64,000 nucleotides of DNA, taken from Erythrophleum ivorense. Taxonomy: Eukaryota; Streptophyta; Magnoliopsida; Fabales; Fabaceae. The notes under the pieces are model-generated. The model made no database searches. It had not been told where the DNA came from and worked only from the letters and a program-made list of their open reading frames with translations. Below are positions 13,401-25,400 of this stretch, in pieces. The first letter of the stretch is position 1. Each line of letters begins with the position of its first letter. The stretch lies in contig JAIUCV010000007.1 of the NCBI GenBank assembly GCA_026724425.1, positions 21,729,286-21,793,285 of the forward strand. Direction: 5' to 3'. A program made the position numbers and the translations under genes.

Positions 13401-16400
13401 ACCCTTTTTCAATTATTCACAGTGACAATTTGCGACCATCTAGCATGCCTAATGTCACAGGTGCTGGGTGGTTTCTATCTTTGATTGATGACCACACACG
13501 AACTACTTGGGTCTCCCTTATGAAGAATGAGTCTGAAACTACTTCCATTGTTAACAATTTTTATGCCATGGTACAAAATCAATTTCAAACTCATACAAAT
13601 TTTTCAATCTGACAATGCCCAAATTTTCTTTAATTTTGTCCTTGGGGGTTTCTTTCTTGAAAAAAGAATTGTCCGTCAAAGTCCATGTCCTTGTACCCCC
13701 CAACAAAATGTGATAGTTGAGAGAAAGAATTGGCAAATCCTTGAATTATAGATCTCTCATGATAGATGCAAATGTTCCTTAAAATTATTAAAGAGAAGCC
13801 ATTCTAACTGCTACTTATGTCACCAATAGGTTACCCTCACAGACCTTTATGTTTGAAACTCCCTGCCAAGTCCTTCTTAAAACCTATCCACAAACTAGAT
13901 TAATCAATGACCACCCTCTCAAAGTGTTCGGGTGTTGTGCTTATATCCATGTTTCCTCACCACAAAGAAGTAAGCTTGATCCTAAATCTGTCAAATGCCT
14001 ATTTCTGGGATATTCTCCCCATCAAGGGGGCTACAAATGCTACTCTCCTATTACCAAAAAATTTTTTACCTCCATGGATTTGACCTTCCTTGAAAAAGTG
14101 CCATATTGCTCCAAACCTAATATCTACAGGGAGCATTCAGCAAACTCAAAAGCGGAATATCAGTTTTGGACCACATTTTCCCTTGAACCTAAGCCACCTA
14201 TTCCACCCTCACCTGAAACTGAGAATCAGCCTTTGTCCCCTAGACCTAACCTATCTCTTCCCCCTTCACATGAACCCGAAATGAGCCTTTGACCCCTGAA
14301 TTTATTAGTACAGACCAGGAGGTAAATCAGTAAGGAAATGAGAACCTTAAGGTCTATGCAGGTGGAGCATTGCCAAACAGACGCAAATCCATCTCCTACC
14401 GCAAGTCTACAAGAAACACAAGGTATTTCTGAGTCTGAATCCTCAAACGAATTCAGTTTGCCTACTGATCTGTACTTGCCTATTGCCCTTCGAAAAGGGG
14501 TTAGGTCATGCACCCAACATCTTATTGCTCAATTTGTATCCTATGAGAAGCTATCTTCAAATTCTTGAGCATTCATTGCCACTATGAACAGCATTAAGAT
14601 CCCAAGTTGCATAGAAGAAGCCCTTCAACTGCCAAAATGGAAAGAAGCTTTGAATGAAGAATTGCATGCCCTTCAAAAGAACAGTACATGGGAATTAACT
14701 CACAAACATCAAGGAAAGCAACCTATGGGGTGCAAGTGGGTGTTTACAATTAAATATAAGGCAAACGGATGCATTGATATAAAGCCCAACTAGTTGCAAA
14801 GGGCTTTAATCAAACTTATGGGATAGACTTTCAAAAGACTTTTGCTTCAGTGGCAAAACTCAACACCATTTGGGTGCTCTTATCCATAGCAGCAAACCTT
14901 GACTGGAAGTTACATCAACTTGATGTTAAAAATACATTCATAAACAGTGATTTCAAGGAGGAAGTCTATACAGAAATGCCTCCTGGCCTAAGGAAATTTG
15001 ATAATGCTAATCTCATGTGCAAACTGCAAAAATCTCTCTACGAGCTCAAACAATCTCCACGAGCCTAGTTCGAGAAATTTACTAAAGTGATGAAATTGTT
15101 GGGGTACACACAAGGTCAAATTGATCATACTTTGTTTATCAAAAAGTCATCAATGGACAAAATGACTATCCTTGTAGTCTATGTGGCAACATAATTGTAA
15201 CTAGCAATGATGATAGGGAGGTAGTCCACCTTAAAGAGGTCCTTAACAAGGAATTTGAAGTCAAAGACCTTGGTGAAGTAGCTTGGTATATCAAAGGAAT
15301 TGTGATATCCCAAAGAAAATACACATTAGATTTACTAAAGGATATTAGCATGCTTGGAGAAACCATTAAGAAGGATTTAGACTTAAATGGTTTGTTTAAA
15401 AATATGATTTACGATAAAATTTTATGGCGTCGATTGATTCATGTAACCAATCTCACTTAATGAAAAAAGACTTTGTTGTTGTTGTTGTTGTAATTATATA
15501 TTAGCATGCTAAGATGCAAGCCAGCCAATACTCCTATAGATCCTACTACCAAGGTTGGCTCTAAGAAGGATTCAATCCCTATTGATAAAGGCATGTACCA
15601 AAGATTAATGAGAAAATTGATATATCTCTCCCACACAAGACCAAACATCAATTCTGCCGTGAGTATGACCAGCCAATTCATGAATAACCCTACCGAAGAA
15701 TATCTTGAAGTAGTAAATCAGGTGTTGGGATATCTAAAAATGACACCAAAAAAAAGGCTCTTCTTCAAAAGCAGAACAAGCAAGAATTTAGAAGTATTCT
15801 CTTATGCAAATTGGGCTAAATCTCTCACTGATAAGAGATCTACATTAGGCTATTGTACCTACATATTGGACAACTTCATGACATGGTGAAGCAAAAACCA
15901 ATCTATTGTAGTCCAAAGTAGTGCTGAAGCTAAATTTTGGGCTATGGCACATGGGATTTGTGAATAGATCTGGTTAAAAAGGTTGTTTGAGGAACTACAA
16001 CTTCCTTCCTCAACATGCATGAAGCTATTATGTGACAATCAAGCTGCAATAAACATTGCAAAGAATCCGATTCATCATAATAGAACCAAACATATCGAGA
16101 TTAATCATCACTTTATCAAGGGAAAGATAGAACAAGGTGTTAGCAAGTTAGTTTATATATCCACTCATCATCAGACTGCAAATGTTCTAACTAAATCCAT
16201 CCCAAGAACTCAATATGATAATCATCTATCCAAGCTAGATATGATAGATATTTACTCCCCAACTTCAAGGGGAGTGTAGGATTTCAAATCAATTAAGGGA
16301 TTTCAAATGTCATATTGAATCTCAAAATTCATTAGGATATTAATTGTATTTATAGTCTTGTCTAGGACAGTCAACCATGGTACTTGATTACTAATTGTAC

Positions 16401-19400
16401 AGTTGTTTTCTTTCAAATTTTTTCATTATTAGTTGACCAAATATCAAGGAGCTTTTAATCCTCCTCTGATTCGGTTCCTCTTGTATATATTAGCTCAAAT
16501 ACTCTATTTGTAAGCAGATCAATAAGAAGAGAAATTTTCCAGACACTTATCTATTAATTGCATATTTATCTATTCACCAAAAAAAAAAAGCATATTTATC
16601 TTCATATCCAATCCAAAAACCCACACATCTTTTTTTTTTCTTTTTCTTTTGCATATTTTTCTTGAAAGTTCAAACATTGTCGGTTGGGTTGAAAGCTTAT
16701 CTTGACCCAACATAATTCGATCCACAAACACCACTAGTATGGTCCCAATGGCCTTCTTTTTTTCTTTTTTTCAATTACATTTTAGCCCCTTGTGGTTTGA
16801 CCTGAAATTAGTATAAACCCTATGATTTAAAATGTCTCATTCTACTCCCTTGTGGTTTGTTTCATTATCACTTACCTACCTTGTGGTAGTTTTGGTCTTA
16901 ATTTTTAACCCCAAAAAAAAAAAAAATAACTTATGATGTTAAAAATATGTTTCACTTATACCTTGAACAACTTCAAAGACTTTCATGGCTATTATTAGGA
17001 TTAACCTAATATTTAATAAATGAAATTGTCCGCTTAAAGCAGTAGCCTCAAAACACTCTGAAAATGTTCAATATACCAGTGAAACAGACATTTAACAATA
17101 AAATTGTTCATTGTTTGAACATTCAAGTTATTATTTTCTTCAAAATTTGAATGTAAAATACAACAAGGTAGTTAAGAGGTACTTAAACAAACCAAAAGGG
17201 AGTTGAATGACACACTTCAAACCATAGGAAGCAAACTGATTTTGGGCCAAGAAGTAAACAGTAATTTACCTTCTTTTTTTAAGGTGTGGCAGCATGAAAG
17301 GTCGTGTCATCTACTGTTGAAAAACTATAAAGAAAGTGCAACCAAGTGACGGAAACCTTGGTATCTTGGGTGCACATACAAGGTTCTTGCTGCTGAGCTG
17401 AATGCTTTCAATGTTTGTCATATGTATTATTCAAATATAATTTTAGAGATAAAAATGATTTCAAACATACAATAAAGTCACTGCTTTAATGAACAAACTT
17501 ATAAATAGTCAATACATCAGACAAAAATAAAGGTTTTCACTAACTAGTATTCATAAGAAATAACAAAATATAAATAAACTGATGCATTTCATTAAAAAGA
17601 AGAGAGATATAATTTAACATATCTTTGTTTACTCATTCAATATAAAACTTTGTAAGCACTAAAATAAAGTTCTGCAGTTGGAGCCCAATTGGAAAAATAA
17701 AATGGTACCATCCTATTGCAGGAATCTCAGCCCCATTAATATGGGGATTATATTCTGATCTTGTTTTATTTATTTCTTTCCATTTATTTTCCCTATCTGT
17801 TTCAATCTTTTCTATGTATGTTCCAGATTTTATGGGATCCTAGGATAACAGAATATCCCTATTTTTATTAAGTCTTTATTTTCGGAGATTGGGTGGGATT
17901 CTTCTCTATTATTACCCACTCATTATATATTGTATCTTTCTCCTCAATATGAAAAATACGGATTCTGAATTCCTTCATGGTATCAGAGCACCACGCTCTA
18001 TGGAATGGAATCTAAGGTTTGGCACATACGGCGCCTACCACAGTGATTTAGAGGGCGACAACTCTAAGTCACACATGGAGAAGCCACCAGAAACAGCCAA
18101 CCAGAGGCTCAATGTTCCCCTTACATTGAGCACAGGCAGCGACTCCTTCCCCCCCGCAATTATTGGGCACAAGCTCAATGGGGACAACTATCTTCAATGG
18201 TCCCAAAATATTCTCATGTTCATACGTGGAAAGGGGAAGGAAAAGTATCTAACCGGAGAAGCAGCACAGCCCCCTGCCAATGACCCTAAATTTGAGACAT
18301 GGTATGCAGAAAATTGGATGGTGATGACTTGGCTAGTCAACACCATGAATCCTGACATTAGTGAGGAGTATCTCCTTGCCAAAATTGCAAAGGAGATATG
18401 GGATACTGCTAAACACTCATATTCGGCCATAGAGAATACAGCAGCACTCTTTCAGTTGAAAGGAATGATTAAAGACCTCAAACAGGGTGAATTGAGGGTG
18501 GTACAGTATCATTCTACCCTACAGAAAATCTGGCAACAGATTGACCTTTATGATGCTCAAGATTGGTCATGTTCTGCAGATCAAATGCTGTACAAAAAAT
18601 TGGTGGACAGAGAAAGAACATACGAGTTCTTACTAGGGCTAAATCCAAAGTTTGAAGAAGTTCGTGGTAGAATAATGGGAACTACACCTCTTCCTACTCT
18701 TAGAGAAGCTTTCAACATGGTGAGGTTTGAGGAAAGTAGAAAATTTCTGACTCAGGGAGTTCCAACAAATCCAGAATCTTCAGCTTTAGCAACGAGAGGT
18801 ACAACATTTGAATCCAAAGGGAAGAAACAAGGTAAAAGCTGGTGTGACCACTGCAATAAGAGTGGACATATCAGAGACAATTGCTGGAAAATACATGGCA
18901 AACCACCAAATTTTAAAAGCAAGCAAAAGAATGAAAGCAGAGGCCATTTAGTGACCCAAGAAGAGCGAGATGAGTCTGATCGGGGTACTTTAAGTGCTGC
19001 TGAAGTTGAAACCTTGAAGAAATTGCTTGAAAAGCACAGCAAAGGTGGTATGGTGGCTGAACGTACAGTAACTATGGGTAATTTGGCCCAAACAGGTAAA
19101 TTTATTATAGCTCTACAGGTAAGAGTTTGGAAACCTACCTCTTGGATTGTTGACTCTGGTGCAACAGACCATATGACAGATAATTTAGCTTTGTTTAGTG
19201 AAATAAAACCTTGTAATGGTATAAATATCAAAATTGCTGATGGGACCTACACTAAAGTGTTGGGAATTGGGACTGTGTATGTTACTGAAGAAATAATTCT
19301 GTGTGATGTCCTTTATGCTCCTGGACTCAAGTGTAATTTGCTGTCTGTAACAAAAATAACAAGGACACGAAAATGTAGTGTTAACATGTTTGCTACACAT

Positions 19401-22400
19401 TGTGCTTTCCAGGAATTGGGTTCGGGGAGGACGATTGGCAATGCTAAGGAAGTTGAGGGTCTCTATCATCTAGACTGCAATCGTGAGAAGGAAGGGAAGA
19501 AGGTTTTTTCAGCAAGTGTTTCTGATAAAGATTTAATGTTAATGCATTATAGATTAGGCCATCCTAGCTTCAATTATATGTTAAAGCTATTTCCAAATAT
19601 TATGAATAAAAAGGATTGTTCTCTTCAATGTGATGTCTGCCAACTTGCTAAACATACCAGAAATCCCTATCCTCTACAAGCTCACAAACCCACTCATCCC
19701 TTTGCTTTAATCCATAGTGATATATGGGGCCCTTCTAAAATCCTAAAACTTTCAAAAGCCCGCTGGTTTGTTACCTTTATTGATGACCACACAAGGTTAA
19801 CTTGGGTGTTTTTTATGAAGGAAAAATCTGATTTGTTGCAAGTTTTTAAGCAATTCTTTCAAATGATTAAAAATCAATTTCAGACATCCATCAAAATTCT
19901 CAGGAGTGACAATGGGAGAGAATACCTCAGCTCACCCTTCGCCCAATTCTTAAATGAAAATGGAATAATCCATCAAACTAGCTGTGTGAATACACCACAA
20001 CAGAATGGGACTGCAGAGAGGAAAAATAGACAACTCCTTGAAATAGCTAGAGCTCTCATGATGACCCACAATGTTCCTAAATGTTTTTGGGGAGAAGCAA
20101 TCCTAACTGCAACCTACTTAGCTAATAGACTACCCTCAAAAACCCTCCTTTTTCAGACCCCTGTCCAAAAATTAACAGAAACCTATCCTGACAATCACCT
20201 TATCACTTCCATCTCGCAAAGGGTCTTTGGGTGTGTAGCCTATGTTCATAATTACCATGGGGGAAAACTTGATCCTAGATCATTTAAATGTATTTTTCTG
20301 GGGTATTCACCTAACCAAAAAGGATATAAATGCTATTCTCCAGATTTGAGGAAAATGTTTGTGTCTATGGATGTCACTTTTGCTGAAGATACACCCTATT
20401 ACCCCAAAAATTCCATTCAGGGGGAGAATAGTGGGGAATGGGAATTTTTAACAGCTGTTACAGATCAGAATTCAACTGAGAAAACCCCAAGTGATGTTTT
20501 TCCACCCACATCCAGTCCTAACACTGAGCCTGCACCCATTACAGATGCTGTACTAGAACCTGAAACCAATAACCCACCAGATCCTGAGCATGAAAATGCT
20601 ACTACAGAAATTGAACCTATTGCAGAACCTAAACAAGAATCTTCTGTGACTAAACCTATTCCCATTGAAGAGAACTTGCAGGAAATAGGAAGGCTGAATC
20701 AAAATGAAGACAGGAACACTAGTCAGCAATAGCTTGAAGGAGATGGTATGACCCTCAATGTCCCAAGGCTAAACCAAGAGTCTGAACCTAACCTTATTTC
20801 TGATGACTTAAGTTGGCCCATTGCCATTCGGAAAGGTGTTCGCACGTGCACTAAGCATCCCATTGGTAAGTTCATTTCTTATGATAAAGTTTCAGCAGAA
20901 TTAAGAGGTTTTATCACCAGTACTACTAATGAAAAAATACCAGATTCTTATGAAGAAGCTATCAAGTATTCTAAGTGGAAAGAAGCAATAGATGAAGAGC
21001 TTAGAGCTCTTGAAAAGAACCAGACTTGGAGGATAGTAAGTTTGCCTCAAGGAAAATCAACAGTTGGTTGTAGGTGGGTCTTTACCATCAAATACAATCC
21101 CAATGGAAGTATAAACAGGTACAAAGCAAGGCTAGTTGCTAAGGGATACACACAAACGCATGGTATAGACTATCAAGAGACTTTTGCACCTGTAGCCAAA
21201 CTAAACACCATAAAGGTACTACTCTCACTTGCTGCTAATCTGGATTGGCCTTTGAGTCAGTTAGATGTTAAAAATGCCTTTCTTAATGGTGATTTAGAGG
21301 AAGAGGTGTACATAAATGTACCTCAAGGTTTAGATGATTATGGCAAATCAAGAACAGTGTGTAGACTTTATAAATCATTGTATGGTTTAAAACAGTCCCC
21401 CGTGCGTGGTTTGAAAGGTTCACTAAATTTGTGATGCATTTGGGATTTGTTCAATGCCAAACTGACCACACATTGTTTGTTAAGCATGCAGACAACAAGA
21501 TAACAGTCTTGATAGTCTATGTAGATGACATAATTATTACAGGGAATGATGTGAATGGCATGCAAAAATTAAAGAACTCACTAGCAAAAGAATTTGAAGT
21601 AAAAGATTTAGGGAAGTTGAGGTATTTTTTGGGCATGGAAGTGGCCAGATCTCACAAAGGAATTGTTGTTTCTCAACGAAAATACACATTAGACCTGTTG
21701 AAAGAAACCGGGATGCTAGGTGCAAGGCCGGTGGCCACTCCTATGGATGCTAATATAAAACTAGACTACAAGGAGGATGGCATTTCTGTGGACAAGGTGA
21801 GGTATCAAAGTCTTGTTGGAAAATTAATTTATCTTTCACATACTAGACCTGATATCTGTTATCCAGTTAGCTTGGTAAGTCAATTTATGAGCAGACCACA
21901 AGAAGAACACTTAGAGGCAGTGTACAGAATTTTGAGATACTTGAAGATAAATCCTGGAAAGGGAATACTGTTCAGTAAAGGGGACTCACGCAAGCTGGAA
22001 ATCTACACTGACGCTGATTGGGCAGGTTCAATGGTAGATAGAAGGTCAACAACTGGATATTGCACCTATTTGTGGGGCAATTTGGTAACCTGGAGGAGCA
22101 AGAAACAATCGGTTGTGGCGCGAAGCAGTGCAGAAGCAGAATATAGGGCACTAGCTCTAGGTGTCTGTGAAGGTATATGGCTGGTCAGACTACTTAAAGA
22201 GCTAAAAATTGAGTTACAGACCCCTATTCAAGTGTGGTGTGACAGCAAGTCCGCAATAGAGATTGTTAACAATCCTGTCCATCATGACCGAACAAAGCAT
22301 GTAGAAATTGACAGACACTTCATTAAAGAAAAAATCCTAGAAGGTATTATCAACCTGAGCTACATTCACTCTCACTCACAAGTGGCTGATCTCCTCACAA

Positions 22401-25400
22401 AAGCGCTATCCAGAACCAGATTTGAAGACTTAAGTGGCAAGCTGGGAATGCTAGACATATATTCCCCAGCTTGAGGGGGAGTATTGCAGGAATCTCAGCC
22501 CCATTAATATGGGGATTATATTCTGATCTTGTTTTATTTATTTCTTTCCATTTATTTTCCCTATCTGTTTCAATCTTTTCTATGTATGTTCCAGATTTTA
22601 TGGGATCCTAGGATAACAGAATATCCCTATTTTTATTAAGTCTTTATTTTCGGAGATTGGGTGGGATTCTTCTCTATTATTACCCACTCATTATATATTG
22701 TATCTTTCTCCTCAATATGAAAAATACGGATTCTGAATTCCTTCATCCCTTGTCTGATTCATTAACAGTTAAGTTTCTAGATTATTGCTTTCTATTATTC
22801 AATTAAAGGGCTGAAATGTAAGACAGAAAAGTGTCAGGAAAATTAATTTTTGTACCTGTTTACAGAAAGAGTCAATCTCATCATGAAGGAGGCTGTGCAT
22901 TAAAACCAAAGATACACTCCTTGTGGGGCAGCTCTGAGACTCAAACGGTTGCAAAGGAAAGGCAACATCTGGCTGTATGATTAAAATTACACAATGAGCA
23001 CTGGCAGATATCCATAAAATAGAACAGCTTATAGAAAAATTTACATGTTCCTGATCAAGTGCTATCTGCTTCATTGCAATCAGACGATCCTGCAGCAAGG
23101 CAGCAGGCAAAGGTGGAATCTTAGGTCGCACTGCAAAATTGTTACTTCTCCAAGAAGGCCACACGACTTCAGCACCATCCATTCTTAAACAAGCCTCCTC
23201 AAAATTACTTCCATCGTGATACCAGCCCCTCACCCCCCAGTGCCTTGGGCTGGAACTACCAGATCTAACAGTTGGAAAACCCCTTTGCTTCCTAGAATCA
23301 CTCACAGGAGAAGGTGGGGGTGGACGTGGAGCCCGTGGCACAGAGAGCACTACAGGTGATGGTGGCCGCTTTGTGCAACACTGATCCCACCTTGTATGAG
23401 GGACACATGGGCTTTTATGATCAAGACTTCGCTTAAAGTCAGATCTTGACTTTTCCCTTGACAAATTAGGAATAATGATTGGCCTTAGAATGGGGTATGG
23501 ATGTAAATCGCCTGCTTTCCCTTCAACTTCACAAGGTAAATTAGTACCAAGAGACCCAGAAGTATCTTCATCCACTGTTGCATCTGTCACTGGTGAAGAA
23601 TGCAACACCTTTCCAGGTAATTCATTACCTGACATCACATATCCAGCAGTCTGGGGTGCAGTTCCCACAGGATCAAATGGTGAGCACAATGAAGCAGCAG
23701 TAGGCGAAGTCAAACCATTTGTAGTAATTATATCATCCACAGCCCTATTGGTATCAGCTTCACGCCAAGCCCAAACACTATCATCTGAGCTAAGAGAGGG
23801 AGGTCGGGAGAAACCTGTTCCTGGATGATCAGAAGGATCCCAGTACATTATACCACCACCAAAGTATTGATTATAGTCTATACCAGAAACTGCATGAACC
23901 TCATACTCTTCCTCTGATACCCAGTGATTGTCATATTCATCTGCTAGCTCCTGCACATTCATCAGATCAGGTAAATCCATTAAGTCTCCATGATACTTTC
24001 TTTCATCATCGGGAGATGTTGCATTAACCTGCATGCTATGAGAAGCCAAACTTTTTGAAAACATAGAGTGCCGCCTGGACACAAATCCAGAGTCATAATT
24101 ACAGGTTGGTGATGAAGCCATGCCACTCCGAAAAACTGGGGGCCAATCTAAACTCATAGGAATAGGATGAGAGAGAATTGGATTACATCCACCATCAATC
24201 GAAGTATTTCTTGCCTGCTGAAATGTGGGAACAAAAGAGTGGCAGAAGTGATTATGCCAGTTGCGACCAACATCCAGATGCAATCTATCAGTGGCAGGAG
24301 GGAGGTGTGAGTTAATTGATTGAAAATAGATAGAAGGTACACCAGGCCACTCATATGGACAATATTTTGAAAAAGCTGATTTTCTACTTTCAAATAAGCG
24401 GCCTCTATTTTGCTCCTTCACCAACTGATGTTCTTTCAAATGAACTTCTCTAACTGGTTTGTTTAGAAAAGTTGACTTAACATCTGATTCAGCAACACAT
24501 AAGGAGTTCACAGGGCTGGTGTCTTCATTGCAGAAGAATCTACCAAGCTTCAATGCAGGTATAGATGGAGTTTTAACATTAGAGTCTTCATCACAAGTGG
24601 AGTTATCTAATGTGGAAGATGAAATTTTCTTTTCATTTGACAATTGACATGGCTGAGGACCTAAGCTATTGCAACTTTCAGAAAAATCTTCAACATAATC
24701 TCCTTGAATTTCTTGGGCAGAGTTGTCCTCCCTATTAGGCCCATTATGAGAATTACAAAAGCTTGAATCTGCAGCACAAATGACAATACCAGTTGCACAG
24801 TCCTTTTTGACATTCTCAATCGATGAATTATCAGAAAACCTATCAGGTATTGCCACCTCAACTTCAGAAATAACAGGTGAAGAGGCAGTAACTATGATTG
24901 AATTTTGAGAATCTCCAACTTGACAGTCAACAACGGAATTTCTACTTTTGTTTTTATCTTTTTTACTTCTTCTTGGAGTAGTTCGACGTTTCCCAACATT
25001 CAATTGCTGGTTATGGTCCTGATGACACGTTATAGAACATTTAAATTATTAGCTAGAAGTATGATTCAATTTTAAGGAAAAATAAAATAAAATAAAATCA
25101 CCACCATTTCGGCAGTTGAGGATGAGCTGCCCCTACAGACCTCCTTCCCTAGTAATACATCAGGAAGTCGCCCAGATCCCATTGAATCAGCCTTCTTTTT
25201 GTTCTCCACAACACAACTGCCACCCTAGAATATCATTTATATGGAACGTCACAATTTTAAACAGGCAGCATGTCTGTAATGACAGGATTACAGCCACCTT
25301 TGTAAATAGAAATAAATACCTTGGGAGGAATTTTATGTGAAATATCATCCACACATGACTTTGGGACAGGATTTAGCCTTTTAGTATTGCGGGCCCGTCC

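Larger units (their letters stand above)
11760..16279 (+). pseudogene. Copia B gag-pol remnant
   Basis: The gag piece lies near 11760-12270, with a degraded zinc knuckle near 12510. The protease lies near 12833 (CWIIDSSASDHMT, where the active-site DSG is changed to DSS). Then come the pre-integrase piece WHKHLGHLNF (13243), integrase pieces (IHSDN 13417, SLIDDHTRTTWVS 13480, ERKNWQILEL 13720), RT from about 14600 and RNase H from about 15780 to 16279. Frames break repeatedly. The RT catalytic YVDD is destroyed near 15180: the reading there goes Y-V-A-T then stop. The gene is dead. Confidence 0.88.
11109..16604 (+). mobile_element. Copia element B: decayed Ty1/copia LTR retrotransposon
   Basis: The LTRs at 11109-11411 and 16275-16604 are clearly homologous but diverged, and the right one has an extra block of about 30 bp near its end. 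The primer site TGGTATTAGAGC follows the left LTR and an AAGGGGAG purine tract precedes the right one. The protein resembles that of element C (shared GHxLNGxNYLQW and GKGKEKY motifs in gag), so B and C are related families. No matching target duplication was found (CAACC left, TATCC right). It lies antisense in intron 5 of the MEE44-like gene and carries a SINE-like insertion. Confidence 0.9.
17717..22745 (+). mobile_element. Copia element C: young Ty1/copia LTR retrotransposon
   Basis: The two 261-bp LTRs (17717-17977 and 22485-22745) are identical by my reading, so the insertion is recent. The primer site TGGTATCAGAGC (17978-17989) and the polypurine tract TTGAGGGGGA (22471-22480) are canonical. 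The interior carries a nearly full gag-pol broken at only two places. The element ends are slightly ambiguous because the TATTGCAG before both LTRs is shared. An exact CATCC lies at 17709-17713 and 22744-22748, and a 4/5 match TCCTA/TCCCT is possible with the usual TG..CA ends. It sits antisense in intron 5, 110 bp from exon 5. Confidence 0.95.

Noticed and set aside
17889..17999. Start of copia C polyprotein at 17889
   Set aside because: 17889-17977 lies in the LTR and the primer site follows. An ATG at 18000 is more plausible.
18752..19231. Minus-strand open frames within copia C (18752-19231, 19185-19469)
   Set aside because: They are antisense shadows of gag and protease without recognisable domains.
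23475..23828. Open frame on the plus strand within exon 4
   Set aside because: It is a shadow of the minus-strand MEE44-like exon 4 and has no domain of its own. The same holds for 24459-24647, 25321-25611 and 26873-27349.
22799..25003. Reading 22799-25003 as one uninterrupted exon
   Set aside because: The frame is open throughout, but GT..AG borders at 23044 and 22973 and family sequence show a 72-bp intron; the open state is noted as a finding.
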